From Rhizobium sp. SEMIA4064 (GTDB lineage: Bacteria > Pseudomonadota > Alphaproteobacteria > Rhizobiales > Rhizobiaceae), in the NCBI RefSeq assembly GCF_003025035.1, contig NZ_PYJN01000019.1, positions 558,001-622,000 on the forward strand: 64,000 nt of DNA, written 5' to 3'. The notes under the pieces are model-generated. The model did no database searches. It saw only the letters and a list, made by a program, of their open reading frames with translations, and was not told the DNA's origin. The translations under genes and the position numbers were made by a program. Positions 8,565-18,002 of this stretch are shown here, one piece after another (positions within the stretch are counted from its first letter, which is position 1; each line of letters starts with the position of its first letter).

Positions 8565-9863
8565 CTACCCTTCGAGATTGAGGCGGATCGCAACGGATCG
8601 CGCATGGGCATCGAGCCCTTCGGAATTGGCGAGCGCGATGGCCGCCGGTCCAAGCGTGCGCAACTGCTCGGGACCGAGCCTCAGGATCGAGGTGCGCTTG
8701 ACGAAATCAAGCACCGAGAGCCCGGACGAGAAGCGCGCGGAACGGGCGGTCGGCAGAACGTGATTGGAGCCGCCGACATAATCGCCGATCACTTCCGGCG
8801 TATGACGGCCGACGAAGATCGCACCGGCATTGCGAATGCCGGCAAGCAGCGCATCCGGATCGTCGATGGCAAGCTCGACATGCTCGGCCGCGATGCGGTT
8901 GGCGAGCGGGATGGCCTGCTTCAGGTCCGAAACCAAGATGATTGCGCCGAAATCCCGCCAGCTTGCGGCCGCCGTCTGCGATCGGCTGAGTTGCTTGAGC
9001 TGGCGCTCGACGGCGCCTTCCACGGCCTTGCCAAATGCCGCATCGTCCGTAATCAGGATCGACTGCGCGCCCTCGTCATGCTCCGCCTGCGCCAGGAGAT
9101 CGGCGGCCAGCCAATCCGGATCATTGTGCTTGTCGGCAATGACGAGCACTTCCGAGGGGCCGGCGATCATGTCGATGCCGACGGTGCCGAAAACCTGCCG
9201 CTTGGCGGCGGCGACGTAAGCATTGCCGGGGCCGGTGATCTTGGCGACCGGGGCAATCGTCTCGGTGCCGTAGGCAAGCGCTGCAATCGCCTGCGCCCCG
9301 CCGACGCGGTAAATCTCTTCCACGCCAGCCATGCGGGCCGCGGCCAGCACAGCCGGGTTGACCGCACCCTTCATGGTCGGCACGGCAATGACAATGCGAT
9401 CGACGCCGGCGACCTTGGCCGGCACGGCATTCATCAGCACCGAGCTCGGATAGCTCGCCGTGCCGCCGGGCACATAAAGGCCGACGGCTTCGATCGCCGT
9501 CCAGCGCGAGCCGAGGCCGACGCCGAGATCGTCCTCATAGATATCGTCCTTCGGCAATTGCCGGCGATGATGCGATTCGATGCGGGTGGCGGCGACTTTG
9601 AGCGCGCCCAGCACTTCGGCGGGGACGGCGGCGATCGCCGCATCGATCTCCGCTTCGCTGACGCGCATCGGGGTCGTCGCGAAATCGATGCCTTCGAATT
9701 TCTTGGAATAATCGGCGAGAGCCGCGTCGCCCCGCGCCCGCACATCATCAATGATGGCGCGTACGACGGCGTTCACGTCCTCGGACACTTCCCGCTTGGT
9801 CGTCAGAAAAGCGGCAAACTGCTGCTCGAAACCTTCCGATGCCTGATCCAGCCAGATAGCCAA
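8565..9863 (-). CDS. hisD: Histidinol dehydrogenase
   Basis: A 432-residue enzyme catalysing the last two steps of histidine synthesis, L-histidinol to L-histidine with two NAD. Visible signatures are VPGGTASYPSSVLMNAVPA, KITGPGNAYVAAAKR and AEHDEGAQS, with metal-ligand candidates Gln and His in LLAQAEHDEG and His in GGSNHVLPTARSARF. Length and motifs are complete. As in other rhizobia it is detached from the rest of the his genes and sits between DUF2948 and UPF0262 genes. Confidence 0.97.
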   Translation of the reverse strand: MAIWLDQASEGFEQQFAAFLTTKREVSEDVNAVVRAIIDDVRARGDAALADYSKKFEGIDFATTPMRVSEAEIDAAIAAVPAEVLGALKVAATRIESHHRRQLPKDDIYEDDLGVGLGSRWTAIEAVGLYVPGGTASYPSSVLMNAVPAKVAGVDRIVIAVPTMKGAVNPAVLAAARMAGVEEIYRVGGAQAIAALAYGTETIAPVAKITGPGNAYVAAAKRQVFGTVGIDMIAGPSEVLVIADKHNDPDWLAADLLAQAEHDEGAQSILITDDAAFGKAVEGAVERQLKQLSRSQTAAASWRDFGAIILVSDLKQAIPLANRIAAEHVELAIDDPDALLAGIRNAGAIFVGRHTPEVIGDYVGGSNHVLPTARSARFSSGLSVLDFVKRTSILRLGPEQLRTLGPAAIALANSEGLDAHARSVAIRLNLEG

Positions 9864-9926
9864 CGCTGATAATCCTCTTACATCGAGGCCGCCATGAGCG
9901 ACCGAAACTCGTTTCTCGTCCGGCTA

Positions 9927-10367
9927 CTAGGCTTCGTCCGGATGACTGGGCTTGTTAGCCGTTTCCCATGCGCCGCCAATATCTGCAAGCTGAACTTCGA
10001 TACATTCGACATCGAGCGCAATCGTCGCGTTGCCGGCGAGCGTCAGCTCGATCGTGCCATCCGGCCCCTCGCCCTTCGGATCGAAGCGGATGACGAGCAG
10101 CGACAGCACCTCGTCGCGCTGGCGCCGATCGACGCCGCTGGAGCGCACCGCCAGCACCCGCTTGAACACCAGCGCCGAGCGATGGCGCTCGAACGCCTTG
10201 TCCTTCTGATCCGACAGTTCCCAGACGAAACGGTTGGCGGCAACGGAAAACTGCCCGAGCCGCGGCGCATAGGACATGTCGGAAACCTTGAAGACGCTGT
10301 CCTGCATATGCGCGGAGATCACGCCCAGGTCTTCGTTATCAAGTGCCATAAGCTTGAGATTGGTCAT
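9927..10367 (-). CDS. DUF2948 family protein
   Basis: A 146-residue soluble protein starting MTNLKLMALDNEDLGVISAH, the usual opening of DUF2948 proteins, which are conserved next to murA and hisD in rhizobia. An upstream GTG start would add eight residues that do not resemble the family. The function is unknown. Residues AVRSSGVDRRQRDEVLSLLV and a C-terminal segment following a central beta-rich part are visible, but no catalytic motif. It lies between murA and hisD on the same strand. Confidence 0.85.
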   Translation of the reverse strand: MTNLKLMALDNEDLGVISAHMQDSVFKVSDMSYAPRLGQFSVAANRFVWELSDQKDKAFERHRSALVFKRVLAVRSSGVDRRQRDEVLSLLVIRFDPKGEGPDGTIELTLAGNATIALDVECIEVQLADIGGAWETANKPSHPDEA

Positions 10368-10498
10368 TCGCCTGATATCCCCGATCGCCACGGAAATGCC
10401 GATACCGGCATTCCCCCGTGATGGAAATAGGATGCGGGCGCTGAAGACGCAACCGGAGAAAGCGGGCTTCTCCCGTCTCTTCTCATGAACGACCGGAA

Positions 10499-11791
10499 TT
10501 AGTCGCTGATGCGCTCGACGACAGCGCCGCAGCGCGTCAGCTTGTCTTCCAGCCGCTCGAAGCCGCGATCGAGATGATAGATGCGCGAGACCAGCGTTTC
10601 ACCCTCGGCGGCAAGGCCGGCGATGACCAGGGAGACGGATGCGCGCAGGTCCGTCGCCATGACCGGCGCACCCTTCAGTCGCTCGACGCCTTCGATCTTG
10701 GCGGTCTGGCCGGAGAGCGAGATCTTCGCGCCGAGGCGCGCGAGCTCCTGCACATGCATGAAGCGATTTTCGAAGATCGTCTCGGTGATATGCGACGTGC
10801 CCGTCGAGCGGGTCATCAGCGCCATGAACTGCGCCTGTAGGTCGGTCGGGAAGCCCGGGAAGGGATCGGTGACGATATCGACCGGCTTGATGCCGCCGCC
10901 GTTGCGCCGGACGCGGATGCCGTTGTTGGTCGCCGAAATGTCGGCGCCGGCGCGGCGCAGGCTTTCCAGCGCCGTGTCGAGCAGCGCCATGTCTGTATTT
11001 TCGAGCGTGACGTCGCCGCCAGCCATGGCGACGGCCATGGCATAGGTGCCGGTCTCGATACGATCCGGCAAGACGCGGTGGCGCGCGCCGGAGAGCGAGG
11101 TGACGCCTTCGATGGTGATCGTGCTGGTGCCGGCGCCGGAAATCTTGGCGCCCATGGCGATGAGGCAATTGGCAAGATCGACGACTTCCGGCTCGCGGGC
11201 CGCATTGCCGATGACCGTCGTGCCGCGGGCGAGCGTTGCCGCCATCATCATCACATGCGTCGCGCCGACCGAAACCTTCGGGAAGACATAACGCGCGCCG
11301 ATCAAGCCGCCCTTCGGCGCGGTGGCATTGATATAGCCACCGTCGATTTCCATGGTGGCGCCAAGCGCCGTCAGGCCATCGATGAAGAGATCGACCGGGC
11401 GCGTGCCGATGGCGCAACCGCCCGGCAGCGAAACGCGCGCCTGGCCTTCGCGGGCAAGCAGCGGCCCGATGACCCAGAAGCTGGCGCGCATCTTGGCGAC
11501 CAGCTCATAAGGCGCGGTGGTGTCGGCGATGGTGCGGCAGGTGAAATGGATGGTGCGGGAATAGCCGTCTTCCTGGCGTTCGCGCCGGCCGTTGACGGCG
11601 ACATCGACGCCGTGATTGCCGAGAATGCGCATCAGAAGCTCCACATCGGCGAGATGCGGCACGTTTTCGAGCGTCAGCGTATCGCTGGTGAGCAGCGAGG
11701 CGATCATCAGAGGCAGAGCTGCATTCTTGGCGCCGGAGATCGGAATGATACCGTTGAGCTCGTTGCCGCCGACAATCCTGATACGATCCAT
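10499..11791 (-). CDS. murA: UDP-N-acetylglucosamine 1-carboxyvinyltransferase
   Basis: A 430-residue enzyme of the EPSP synthase fold performing the first committed step of peptidoglycan synthesis, transfer of enolpyruvate from PEP to UDP-GlcNAc. Lys22 in SGAKNAAL and the active-site Cys126 in [14 protein letters not shown] are both present, so fosfomycin sensitivity through Cys alkylation is expected. [16 protein letters not shown] and [15 protein letters not shown] are further MurA signatures. It lies upstream of the DUF2948-hisD block. Confidence 0.98.
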   Translation of the reverse strand: MDRIRIVGGNELNGIIPISGAKNAALPLMIASLLTSDTLTLENVPHLADVELLMRILGNHGVDVAVNGRRERQEDGYSRTIHFTCRTIADTTAPYELVAKMRASFWVIGPLLAREGQARVSLPGGCAIGTRPVDLFIDGLTALGATMEIDGGYINATAPKGGLIGARYVFPKVSVGATHVMMMAATLARGTTVIGNAAREPEVVDLANCLIAMGAKISGAGTSTITIEGVTSLSGARHRVLPDRIETGTYAMAVAMAGGDVTLENTDMALLDTALESLRRAGADISATNNGIRVRRNGGGIKPVDIVTDPFPGFPTDLQAQFMALMTRSTGTSHITETIFENRFMHVQELARLGAKISLSGQTAKIEGVERLKGAPVMATDLRASVSLVIAGLAAEGETLVSRIYHLDRGFERLEDKLTRCGAVVERISD

Positions 11792-11932
11792 ATATGACTA
11801 CGGGCGAGGCCCGCCTTTCCTGAAGTTCCGTGCGCCAAATTCCACGCATATGGGGAAAAAGCGCTGTTTAGACGAAATAGTTTAAGGCTTCAATTCGTTT
11901 GATGGCTGTTTGATGATGGCCGACATGAATCA

Positions 11933-12202
11933 TTACGATTCGTCCATTTTTGCGGCGGCATCCTTCGCATCGGACGAATTTGCAGCGGGAAGCCCATCCG
12001 TCTCGTCCGCCTGGCCCGCGCGGCGCGCCCGAACCTGCTGTTTGCGGCGGGCAAGATTTTCCCGCAGCTTCTGAGCCGCCCGCTCGCGACGGCGCTCCGC
12101 CTCGATATTCAGCTTCGCGCCCGCGCCTTCGCCCGCCTCGCCGACCGTCAAACCGCCCTGCAAGCGCTGTTCATCACCACTTTTCGTCTTATCCGCACAC
12201 AT
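11933..12202 (-). CDS. Conserved hypothetical protein, charged coiled-coil-like
   Basis: A predicted 89-residue protein with no signal or membrane segment. Its centre (about residues 33-62) is a run of Arg, Glu, Lys and Ala likely to be helical, and both ends are polar and low in complexity. The start MCADKTKSGDEQ has GGAAG only a few bases upstream; an earlier in-frame start at 12268 is possible. No domain is recognised. It sits between murA and tRNA-Thr, and codon choice is similar to neighbouring genes. It could still be a chance frame. Confidence 0.5.
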   Translation of the reverse strand: MCADKTKSGDEQRLQGGLTVGEAGEGAGAKLNIEAERRRERAAQKLRENLARRKQQVRARRAGQADETDGLPAANSSDAKDAAAKMDES

Positions 12203-12356
12203 CCCCTTCCCATAGCTGAAATCCCCAGCCTTCAAAAGACCGACATAATTTTTCCATCGATCTTTCACCGAACTTGAAATTTGCGGCTTGCACTTACCTC
12301 TCAGCTATGGCAATAGCCGCCTCGCCCAATACGGCGCACCCAACGCGCCACGGTTT

Positions 12357-12431
12357 GCTGCTATAGCTCAGGGGTAGAGCACTCCCTTGGTAAGGGAGAG
12401 GCCGAGAGTTCAAATCTCTCTAGCAGCACCA
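12357..12431 (+). tRNA. tRNA-Thr (GGT)
   Basis: A complete 75-base cloverleaf with encoded CCA. The acceptor stem GCTGCTA pairs with TAGCAGC. The anticodon stem CTCCC/GGGAG encloses TTGGTAA, giving anticodon GGT. The T-arm is GAGAGTTCAAATCTCTC. The DNA immediately downstream is visibly poorer in GC and carries the OLD-type gene. Confidence 0.97.
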
Positions 12432-12599
12432 GTTTTCCTTATCTCGAATTTACGGGTTATGTTCTCTTTACGTCGATGCATGCTTACAACAAGCTATGGC
12501 GCGCACATCAACTTGTTCCACAATAGCTGATGAGTTTTCGCCCGATGTTAGCCGTCGATTGAGCCGGAAAGTAAGCCGCAAACCAATATGAGGTTTCAC

Positions 12600-14579
12600 T
12601 CAGACACCGTTTGAACCGTTAATGCTCTCAAGCTCAACGATTGCCACTCCTGCTTTGTTTTCGATGCCTAGAATGGCCTTGGCAAGCCTATCGAGTTCCG
12701 CTCTGGACTTAGATGGAAGCCGCTCCCAGAAATCGTCAGCCGCAACCAAAGCGATCAACGCTTCCAAATCTTTTGCTCTGTAACCATCGGGCAAATAGTC
12801 CTCCAGTGCGCCAAACTTGAGAATGAAGACATTCTCTGTTTCCTTTTCCGCAACAAACTTCTCCAGTGTATGCCGATCAGTTTCGGAAAGATCGGGGGGA
12901 AGACGTACCCGCCGTGACTTAATGTAATCCCATATTTCCTGAGCATGATTCCAGTTTCCTGATACCAAAGCTTCCTCAATACTCTTAACGATGCTCGCTC
13001 CGTCACAGCTTTTCACATTATCTACTACATCCTTTTTAATTTCGTCGGCATTTAGAACAAATAATTTCTTTACCACTTCGTTACCAACCTGCTCAATATA
13101 GTCACGATCGGCAATCACAGCCCAAGAGACCCGACACGCATCCAGAAGCTTCCGATAGGCTGAAAAGAGGCCTTTACCTCCGACGCTCACGACTTCAAGC
13201 GACGGAATTCCATTTACCCCATTTTCTCTGGCAACGATCTCCAACACTCTCTCAAAAACAATGCGGTCAGACACGCCTTCGACTAGCAACACTTTTTCCG
13301 TAAAAAATACTCGCTCGTTATTTTGGCTATTGACCACATTAAAAAGGTGTTTCGAATTCGGCAGGGCAGTTGAATTTAGCCGGACGATGTCGCTCCTCTG
13401 ATTGTCGGAGAAAACGCGCGAAACGTATTGGATGGAGGCAGGGGATATAAATGTTGGGGAGTGGGTCGCTAGAACGAATTGGTTACCCGTGGTTTTAGCA
13501 AGTTTTTCGAAAAGGCCGAGCAATGCCGTCTGCCAACGAGGATGTAAATGCAGCTCCGGCTCGTCAACAACGATTAGAGCGTTTCGAACGTTCAGAGCAT
13601 GAATCGCAAAGAGATATGTAAGAAGCTCTCGCTCACCTGACGAAGCCGCACTAACTAAGAACGACGATCCCTGCTTCGTCAGCCGGATATCATATATGTT
13701 ACTTAAAGGATCTATTGTAACAAGATCCCAACTGTAGTTCAAATCTCGAAGATCATTAGTTAAGTCGATCAAATTTTGATCTTTGTAGAAAATATCCTTA
13801 GCATCAATATTGGATTCTTCCTGCAGTAAACGATATTTACTTGCAATGCGCGAGATTGCCAGTGGAATTAGATTCGACCCCGTTCTCGAAGACGACGCAT
13901 CTGTAGCACGTTTCTGATCAAAGTCATTGTAACCAGCTAAACCTACCGATGAATTGAAGCCGCCCGCAGCGCGGTTTACTGGAAGATACACCATTGGTAG
14001 CTTGAGTCTCTCCTTCTTTAATTCAGAACGAAAATAATTATCCGTCTCAAATAAGTGGAGGTAGTGGAGATAATCGCTTGAAGATGCATCGTGCTGCGGA
14101 AGCACATTACCATTTATACACGAAACAACGACCCTCGTGCCCGCTACAACCTCATCAACATTCCACTTCTCCACACCACTCCAAGGATTTATTCTGAATT
14201 TGCGTTTGGAAGTGGCGTGCACGTCGGGCCATTGAGCTTTTATAGCGCGCATATTGTCGATGTCGTCAGGCGTTATTTCCAGTTCAAGCTCGACAGTTTG
14301 ATCCCTATTGCGGCCTTGGCTGTTCTTGTCAAAAACCAGACCGTTGAGATGATCGTTGTAAGTTTCCTCCCAAAGATTTGGTTCGTCAGCGGTGGGTGAG
14401 TGACGATAATATGGAGTATTGAGAACATAGCGGCGCAGCATGATCACAAGCGTATCAAGCAAATTTGTCTTACCGCCACCGTTGGGGCCGATAAAAATCG
14501 AAATGGGTCCATCGAAAAGGATTTCGCGCCTATCCAAAAAGCTTCTGACATTCTCAATGATGAGCTTTCGAATCAACAC
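12600..14579 (-). CDS. OLD-family ATP-dependent endonuclease (AAA ATPase + TOPRIM)
   Basis: A 659-residue protein when started at the GTG at 14579, which has GGGGAG eight bases upstream; a 675-residue start lacks a site. The N-terminal ABC/SMC-like ATPase has Walker A GPNGGGKT (31-38), signature SSGERE (313-318), Walker B DEPELHLHP (from 339) and H-loop ATHSP (371-375). The C-terminal TOPRIM domain has LLVEGVSD (431-438), GGKG and ADRDY (490-494), the Glu and DxD metal ligands of OLD nucleases. Relatives include phage P2 Old and GajA of the Gabija defence system, but no UvrD-like GajB helicase is adjacent. The gene is AT-rich compared with its neighbours and lies beside tRNA-Thr, suggesting transfer. 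A defence role is inference. Confidence 0.85.
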   Translation of the reverse strand: MLIRKLIIENVRSFLDRREILFDGPISIFIGPNGGGKTNLLDTLVIMLRRYVLNTPYYRHSPTADEPNLWEETYNDHLNGLVFDKNSQGRNRDQTVELELEITPDDIDNMRAIKAQWPDVHATSKRKFRINPWSGVEKWNVDEVVAGTRVVVSCINGNVLPQHDASSSDYLHYLHLFETDNYFRSELKKERLKLPMVYLPVNRAAGGFNSSVGLAGYNDFDQKRATDASSSRTGSNLIPLAISRIASKYRLLQEESNIDAKDIFYKDQNLIDLTNDLRDLNYSWDLVTIDPLSNIYDIRLTKQGSSFLVSAASSGERELLTYLFAIHALNVRNALIVVDEPELHLHPRWQTALLGLFEKLAKTTGNQFVLATHSPTFISPASIQYVSRVFSDNQRSDIVRLNSTALPNSKHLFNVVNSQNNERVFFTEKVLLVEGVSDRIVFERVLEIVARENGVNGIPSLEVVSVGGKGLFSAYRKLLDACRVSWAVIADRDYIEQVGNEVVKKLFVLNADEIKKDVVDNVKSCDGASIVKSIEEALVSGNWNHAQEIWDYIKSRRVRLPPDLSETDRHTLEKFVAEKETENVFILKFGALEDYLPDGYRAKDLEALIALVAADDFWERLPSKSRAELDRLAKAILGIENKAGVAIVELESINGSNGV

Positions 14580-14834
14580 GCGGCACTCTCCCCTTGGCAA
14601 CCGGAAGAAGAGTAATCGGTTCGGCAATTCTATTCAACGGCTGCTCGGATTTGCTTTTACGCTAGGGCTCTGAGCTTGCAGTGAGACTTCCACCTGAAAG
14701 CGAATGGCGCTTTCATATCTCAGCATTTCCTATCCGGCACTCGTGACAAACTGATCGAGCATGGACTTGCGACGGGGTGCGGCGAGCCTAAACGATAAAG
14801 GCATAGGTACGGGCGCCGGCCGTTCCATCCCCAA

Positions 14835-15182
14835 TCAAACCTTCTCCGTCTTCCTAACCTTCTTCCCCTTCTCCACCGGCGCATCCGGTGTCGGCGCCAG
14901 CAGCTTTCTGAGCGAGGCTATCTTGTCCTCCACCAGCGGGCGGAAGCGGGTGGCGCGGTAGGGCATGTCGGCGGCGCCGTAGCCTTCGGGGCCGTCGTCG
15001 TTGCCGCGGTGGATTTCTTCGAGCTTCACGCCGATGAAGGTGCCGTCGACATAATGCGTGTATTCGCCGACCCAGCGGATCGTGTAGATCGTTCCCTTGC
15101 GGATCAATTGGTCGATGCTGACATGCTTGAACGTGTCATTGATGCAAACGACCTTCTGGCCCACATGGAAATCGTAGCTCAC
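14835..15182 (-). CDS. Conserved hypothetical protein, beta-barrel-like
   Basis: A 115-residue protein starting at a GTG (VSYDFHVGQKVVCIND), with AAGGAG six bases upstream; that site fixes the start, and upstream in-frame sequence does not look coding on this strand. Its first 60 residues, with HVGQKVVCI, KGTIYTIRWVG and FIGVKLEEI, suggest a small SH3- or KOW-like barrel. The C-terminal tail is basic. I recall similar short proteins in rhizobia but no function. It stands alone, 255 bases upstream of the OLD gene on the same strand. Confidence 0.75.
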   Translation of the reverse strand: MSYDFHVGQKVVCINDTFKHVSIDQLIRKGTIYTIRWVGEYTHYVDGTFIGVKLEEIHRGNDDGPEGYGAADMPYRATRFRPLVEDKIASLRKLLAPTPDAPVEKGKKVRKTEKV

Positions 15183-15425
15183 TCTGTTCTCCTTGAGGCG
15201 ATGGGAACGACCCTGCCCGGTCGTTGAGCGCAAGCATAGCCGCACATGCGCAGCCAAGTAAACGCGGCTGATGTCGCGGCCCGGATCAATGATACGGTGA
15301 CAAAGCAACCCGTTGACAAGCCCTGGTGGAAGGCTGAAGACTGCAAGCCGTCCGAGCAGCCGCAAGGCCTGGCTTCCATGTCCATATCCGATACCCGCAA
15401 GGCCCTCTGAAGGCATCTTAAGTTC

Positions 15426-16628
15426 ATGCCCACCCTCCGCCTCATCGCTGATGATCTGACCGGCGCGCTCGACACGGCGGTTGAATTCGTCGGCGTCTAT
15501 GGGCCGATCGAGGTGCAGCGGGAAGATGCGCTTCCGGCAAGCCTGCCGGATTGCCTTGCGATCGATAGCGGCACCCGCGAAAAATCGGCGACCGAAGCGG
15601 CTGACATCGTCGGCAGTGTCGCGCCGGTGTTGGAGGGGGCCGATCTTGCCTTCAAGAAGGTGGATAGCCTGTTTCGCGGGCCTTGGGCGGCGGAACTTGC
15701 GGCCTGCTTTCGGCTCGGCCACTGGCGGCATTGCATTCTGGCGCCGGCCTTTCCGCATCACGGCCGGCACACGCGGGGCGGCCGGCAGGTGCTGTTTGCC
15801 GGGAAGGATGCCTGGCGCGATATCAGCGGCGATCTCGTCACTCAACTGAGAGCGGAGGGCCTGCCGGCCTTCAACACAGCGCTCAGTCACCACCATGTCG
15901 ATGCCGGAACACCCATTGCGGACGGCATCCATGTTTTCGACGCCCATTCGGATGAGGATTTGGACGCCGTCATCGCATGGGTCTCATCTGCGCTACAGGG
16001 ACCTGTCCTTTGGAGCGGCACCGGCGGGCTGGCGCGAGCCCTGGCGCGCAATATCGATTTGGCGACGCATCATCGCCCTCACTCCGGAAAAGACGCGGGC
16101 GAAGGGCGGTCTTCTCGCCCCGCGCCCGCTGTTCCCGTCTCGCGCAGGCTGCAAAGACCGGTGCTTGGCCTGTTCGGCTCGGATCAGCCGATCACGCTGG
16201 CGCAGCTCCAGGCCTGTGGCCCCAATTGGCTGAAGCTTTCGGAAGGCGCGGATGCCGATGCCGTCGACAGACAAATCCAGCAAAGCGGCGTCGCCATGGT
16301 GAGCCTCGATCTGCCGACAGGGCTCGAACGCGACGATGCGGCAAAGCGGATCGCGGCGACCTTCGGCCGTATCGCCAAAGCTCTGCCGGCGCCGGGCACA
16401 TTGATTGTCGCCGGCGGCGAAACCTTGCGAAATCTTTGCGCGGCGCTCGATGTTGCAGCCCTCAGCCTCACCGGCCAGGCCGCACCGGGCTTGCCCCGCT
16501 CCACCATCGTCGGCGGCCCGTGGCAAGGCACCACGGTGATCTCCAAATCAGGCGCATTCGGCGGCCCTACCCTGTGGCGCGATCTCTTGAGTGAAAACGC
16601 GCTCATCGCCGGAGGAGAAGAACCATGA
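15426..16628 (+). CDS. Four-carbon acid sugar kinase family protein (DUF1537)
   Basis: A 400-residue kinase of the DUF1537 family (DtnK/OtnK type). The N-terminal substrate-binding motif ADDLTGALDTAVEF is at residues 8-21 and the C-terminal nucleotide-binding segment VAGGETLRNLC near 338. Enzymes of this family phosphorylate threonate, erythronate or 2-oxotetronate at the 4-position with ATP. It overlaps the following pdxA-like gene by four bases (ATGA). DUF1537 kinases paired with PdxA2 are known to make D-threonate or D-erythronate 4-phosphate and oxidise it to dihydroxyacetone phosphate. Which epimer is used here cannot be read. Confidence 0.88.
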   Translation: MPTLRLIADDLTGALDTAVEFVGVYGPIEVQREDALPASLPDCLAIDSGTREKSATEAADIVGSVAPVLEGADLAFKKVDSLFRGPWAAELAACFRLGHWRHCILAPAFPHHGRHTRGGRQVLFAGKDAWRDISGDLVTQLRAEGLPAFNTALSHHHVDAGTPIADGIHVFDAHSDEDLDAVIAWVSSALQGPVLWSGTGGLARALARNIDLATHHRPHSGKDAGEGRSSRPAPAVPVSRRLQRPVLGLFGSDQPITLAQLQACGPNWLKLSEGADADAVDRQIQQSGVAMVSLDLPTGLERDDAAKRIAATFGRIAKALPAPGTLIVAGGETLRNLCAALDVAALSLTGQAAPGLPRSTIVGGPWQGTTVISKSGAFGGPTLWRDLLSENALIAGGEEP

Positions 16629-17641
16629 CACGGCACCTGGCGATCACCATGGGCGATCCCGCCGGCATCGGCCCGGAAATCATCGTCAAGGCCGCCGCCC
16701 GGTTGAAGAACAAGTTTGATGAAGGTAAGCTAAAACTTACAATAATTGGCAGCGGCCCGGCCCTGCGGCTCGCGGAACAGCAACTCGGCCTCGATATCGA
16801 AATTCCCGAAGCGCAGATAGACGGCGACTGGCCGAACCTCTGCTTCATTCAGGCCGATGCGGAGGGTGAGCCGATCCAGCCGGGCCGGCTTTCCGCCGAT
16901 GGCGGCCGCATGGCTTTCAAGGCAATCGAGAAGGGCGTTCAGCTCGCCATGGCCGGAAAGGTCGGCGGCATCGTCACTGCACCGCTCAACAAGGAAGCGC
17001 TGAACAAGGCCGGCTTCCACTATGCCGGCCATACCGAATTGCTTGCGGAACTCACCGGCGCCCGCGGCTCGGTGATGATGCTCGCCCATGGCAACATGCG
17101 CGTCAGCCACGTCACCACCCATGTCGCACTGGAAGATGTGCCGAAGCGCCTGACGCCTGAGCGGCTACGCCTCGTCATCGACTTGACCGACAAGGCACTC
17201 CGCAGCCTCGGCATCGCCAGACCGAAGATTGCGGTCGCAGCGCTCAATCCGCATGCCGGCGAAGGCGGCCTCTTCGGCCGGCAGGATATCGACATTTCCG
17301 CGCCGACCATCGCCAAGGCGGTCGAAGACGGTCTCGATATCATCGGCCCTGTCTCCGGCGACACCGTCTTCGTCAAGCTGCGCGCCGGCCAATATGACGC
17401 CGTCGTCGCCATGTATCACGATCAGGGGCATATCCCCGTCAAGCTGCTTGGTTTCGAAATTGACCCGGCGACGGGAAAATGGATGGACCTCTCCGGCGTC
17501 AACATCACCCTCGGCCTGCCAATCGTCCGCACCTCCGTCGACCACGGCACCGCCTTCGACATCGCTGGCAAGGGCATTGCCAATGAGCGGAGCCTGATCG
17601 AGGCGATCGAGTTTGCGGAGCGGTTGGCAGCCGATCGATGA
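16625..17641 (+). CDS. pdxA2: PdxA-like 4-phosphate dehydrogenase (PdxA2 type)
   Basis: A 338-residue NAD-dependent dehydrogenase of the PdxA family. Metal-binding histidines are seen in HYAGHTELLAEL, MYHDQGHIPVK and VDHGTAFDIAG, and the start TMGDPAGIGPEI is characteristic. PdxA proper makes the vitamin B6 precursor from 4-phosphohydroxythreonine. The ATGA coupling to a DUF1537 kinase points instead to PdxA2, oxidative decarboxylation of threonate or erythronate 4-phosphate to dihydroxyacetone phosphate. A true biosynthetic pdxA would be expected elsewhere, near ksgA. A role in B6 synthesis cannot be excluded. Confidence 0.88.
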   Translation: MTRHLAITMGDPAGIGPEIIVKAAARLKNKFDEGKLKLTIIGSGPALRLAEQQLGLDIEIPEAQIDGDWPNLCFIQADAEGEPIQPGRLSADGGRMAFKAIEKGVQLAMAGKVGGIVTAPLNKEALNKAGFHYAGHTELLAELTGARGSVMMLAHGNMRVSHVTTHVALEDVPKRLTPERLRLVIDLTDKALRSLGIARPKIAVAALNPHAGEGGLFGRQDIDISAPTIAKAVEDGLDIIGPVSGDTVFVKLRAGQYDAVVAMYHDQGHIPVKLLGFEIDPATGKWMDLSGVNITLGLPIVRTSVDHGTAFDIAGKGIANERSLIEAIEFAERLAADR

Positions 17642-17676
17642 GATTGTCAGGCACGCATGTCGATGCCGTAACTTCG

Positions 17677-17827
17677 TGCCTGGCCCCTCACCCTAGCCCT
17701 CTCCCCGCAAGCGGGGAGAGGGGACGACAACCAACTTGCCTCTTGCTTGAGATTGAAGCCGCATATAGCGCGATCAGCTCCCTCTCCCCGCATGAGCGGG
17801 GAGAGGGTTGGGGTGAGGGGCCAGGCA
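17677..17827. repeat. Palindromic intergenic repeat (rhizobial type)
   Basis: The outer arms of about 32 bases (TGCCTGGCCCCTCACCC... and its reverse complement at 17796-17827) pair with two mismatches. Inside are CTCTCCCCGC/GCGGGGAGAG hairpins. The same CCCTCACCCTAGCCCTCTCCCC core recurs at 38304-38455. It fills the 361-base gap between pdxA2 and the phosphatase gene. Such mosaic palindromic elements are frequent between rhizobial genes and may act as transcription terminators or RNA stabilisers. Confidence 0.8.
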
Positions 17828-18002
17828 CAAAGTTGCGGCGATGGCAGATATGCCTGACTCCTTGTTTTCATTAACCTAACGCAAGTCGCCACTTCCAGCG
17901 TACCTTGCGCCCGGCCCGCTACTGAACTACCGTTTCGTCACTGCCCTAAAAAGGCGGGATTCTTAGAATATTTTCAAAAGATTATGCCGTTGTACAGGCG
18001 GT

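Noticed and set aside
8199..9869. Plus-strand open frame of 556 codons opposite hisD and UPF0262
   Set aside because: It is antisense to hisD, and rich in Asp, Arg and His with no domain, as expected from the reverse of high-GC codons.
12600..14579. Complete Gabija system
   Set aside because: The OLD protein resembles GajA in layout, but no UvrD/PcrA-like helicase (GajB) is encoded on either side.
14696..14714. Hairpin GAAAGCG-AATGG-CGCTTTC as a terminator of the 115-residue gene
   Set aside because: The stem is only seven pairs and no T-run follows on either strand.
12432..14834. Attachment-site repeat of the tRNA-Thr 3' end on the far side of the OLD gene
   Set aside because: I looked for the T-arm and acceptor sequence between 14580 and 14834 and saw no copy, so integration through tRNA-Thr is only suggested by position.
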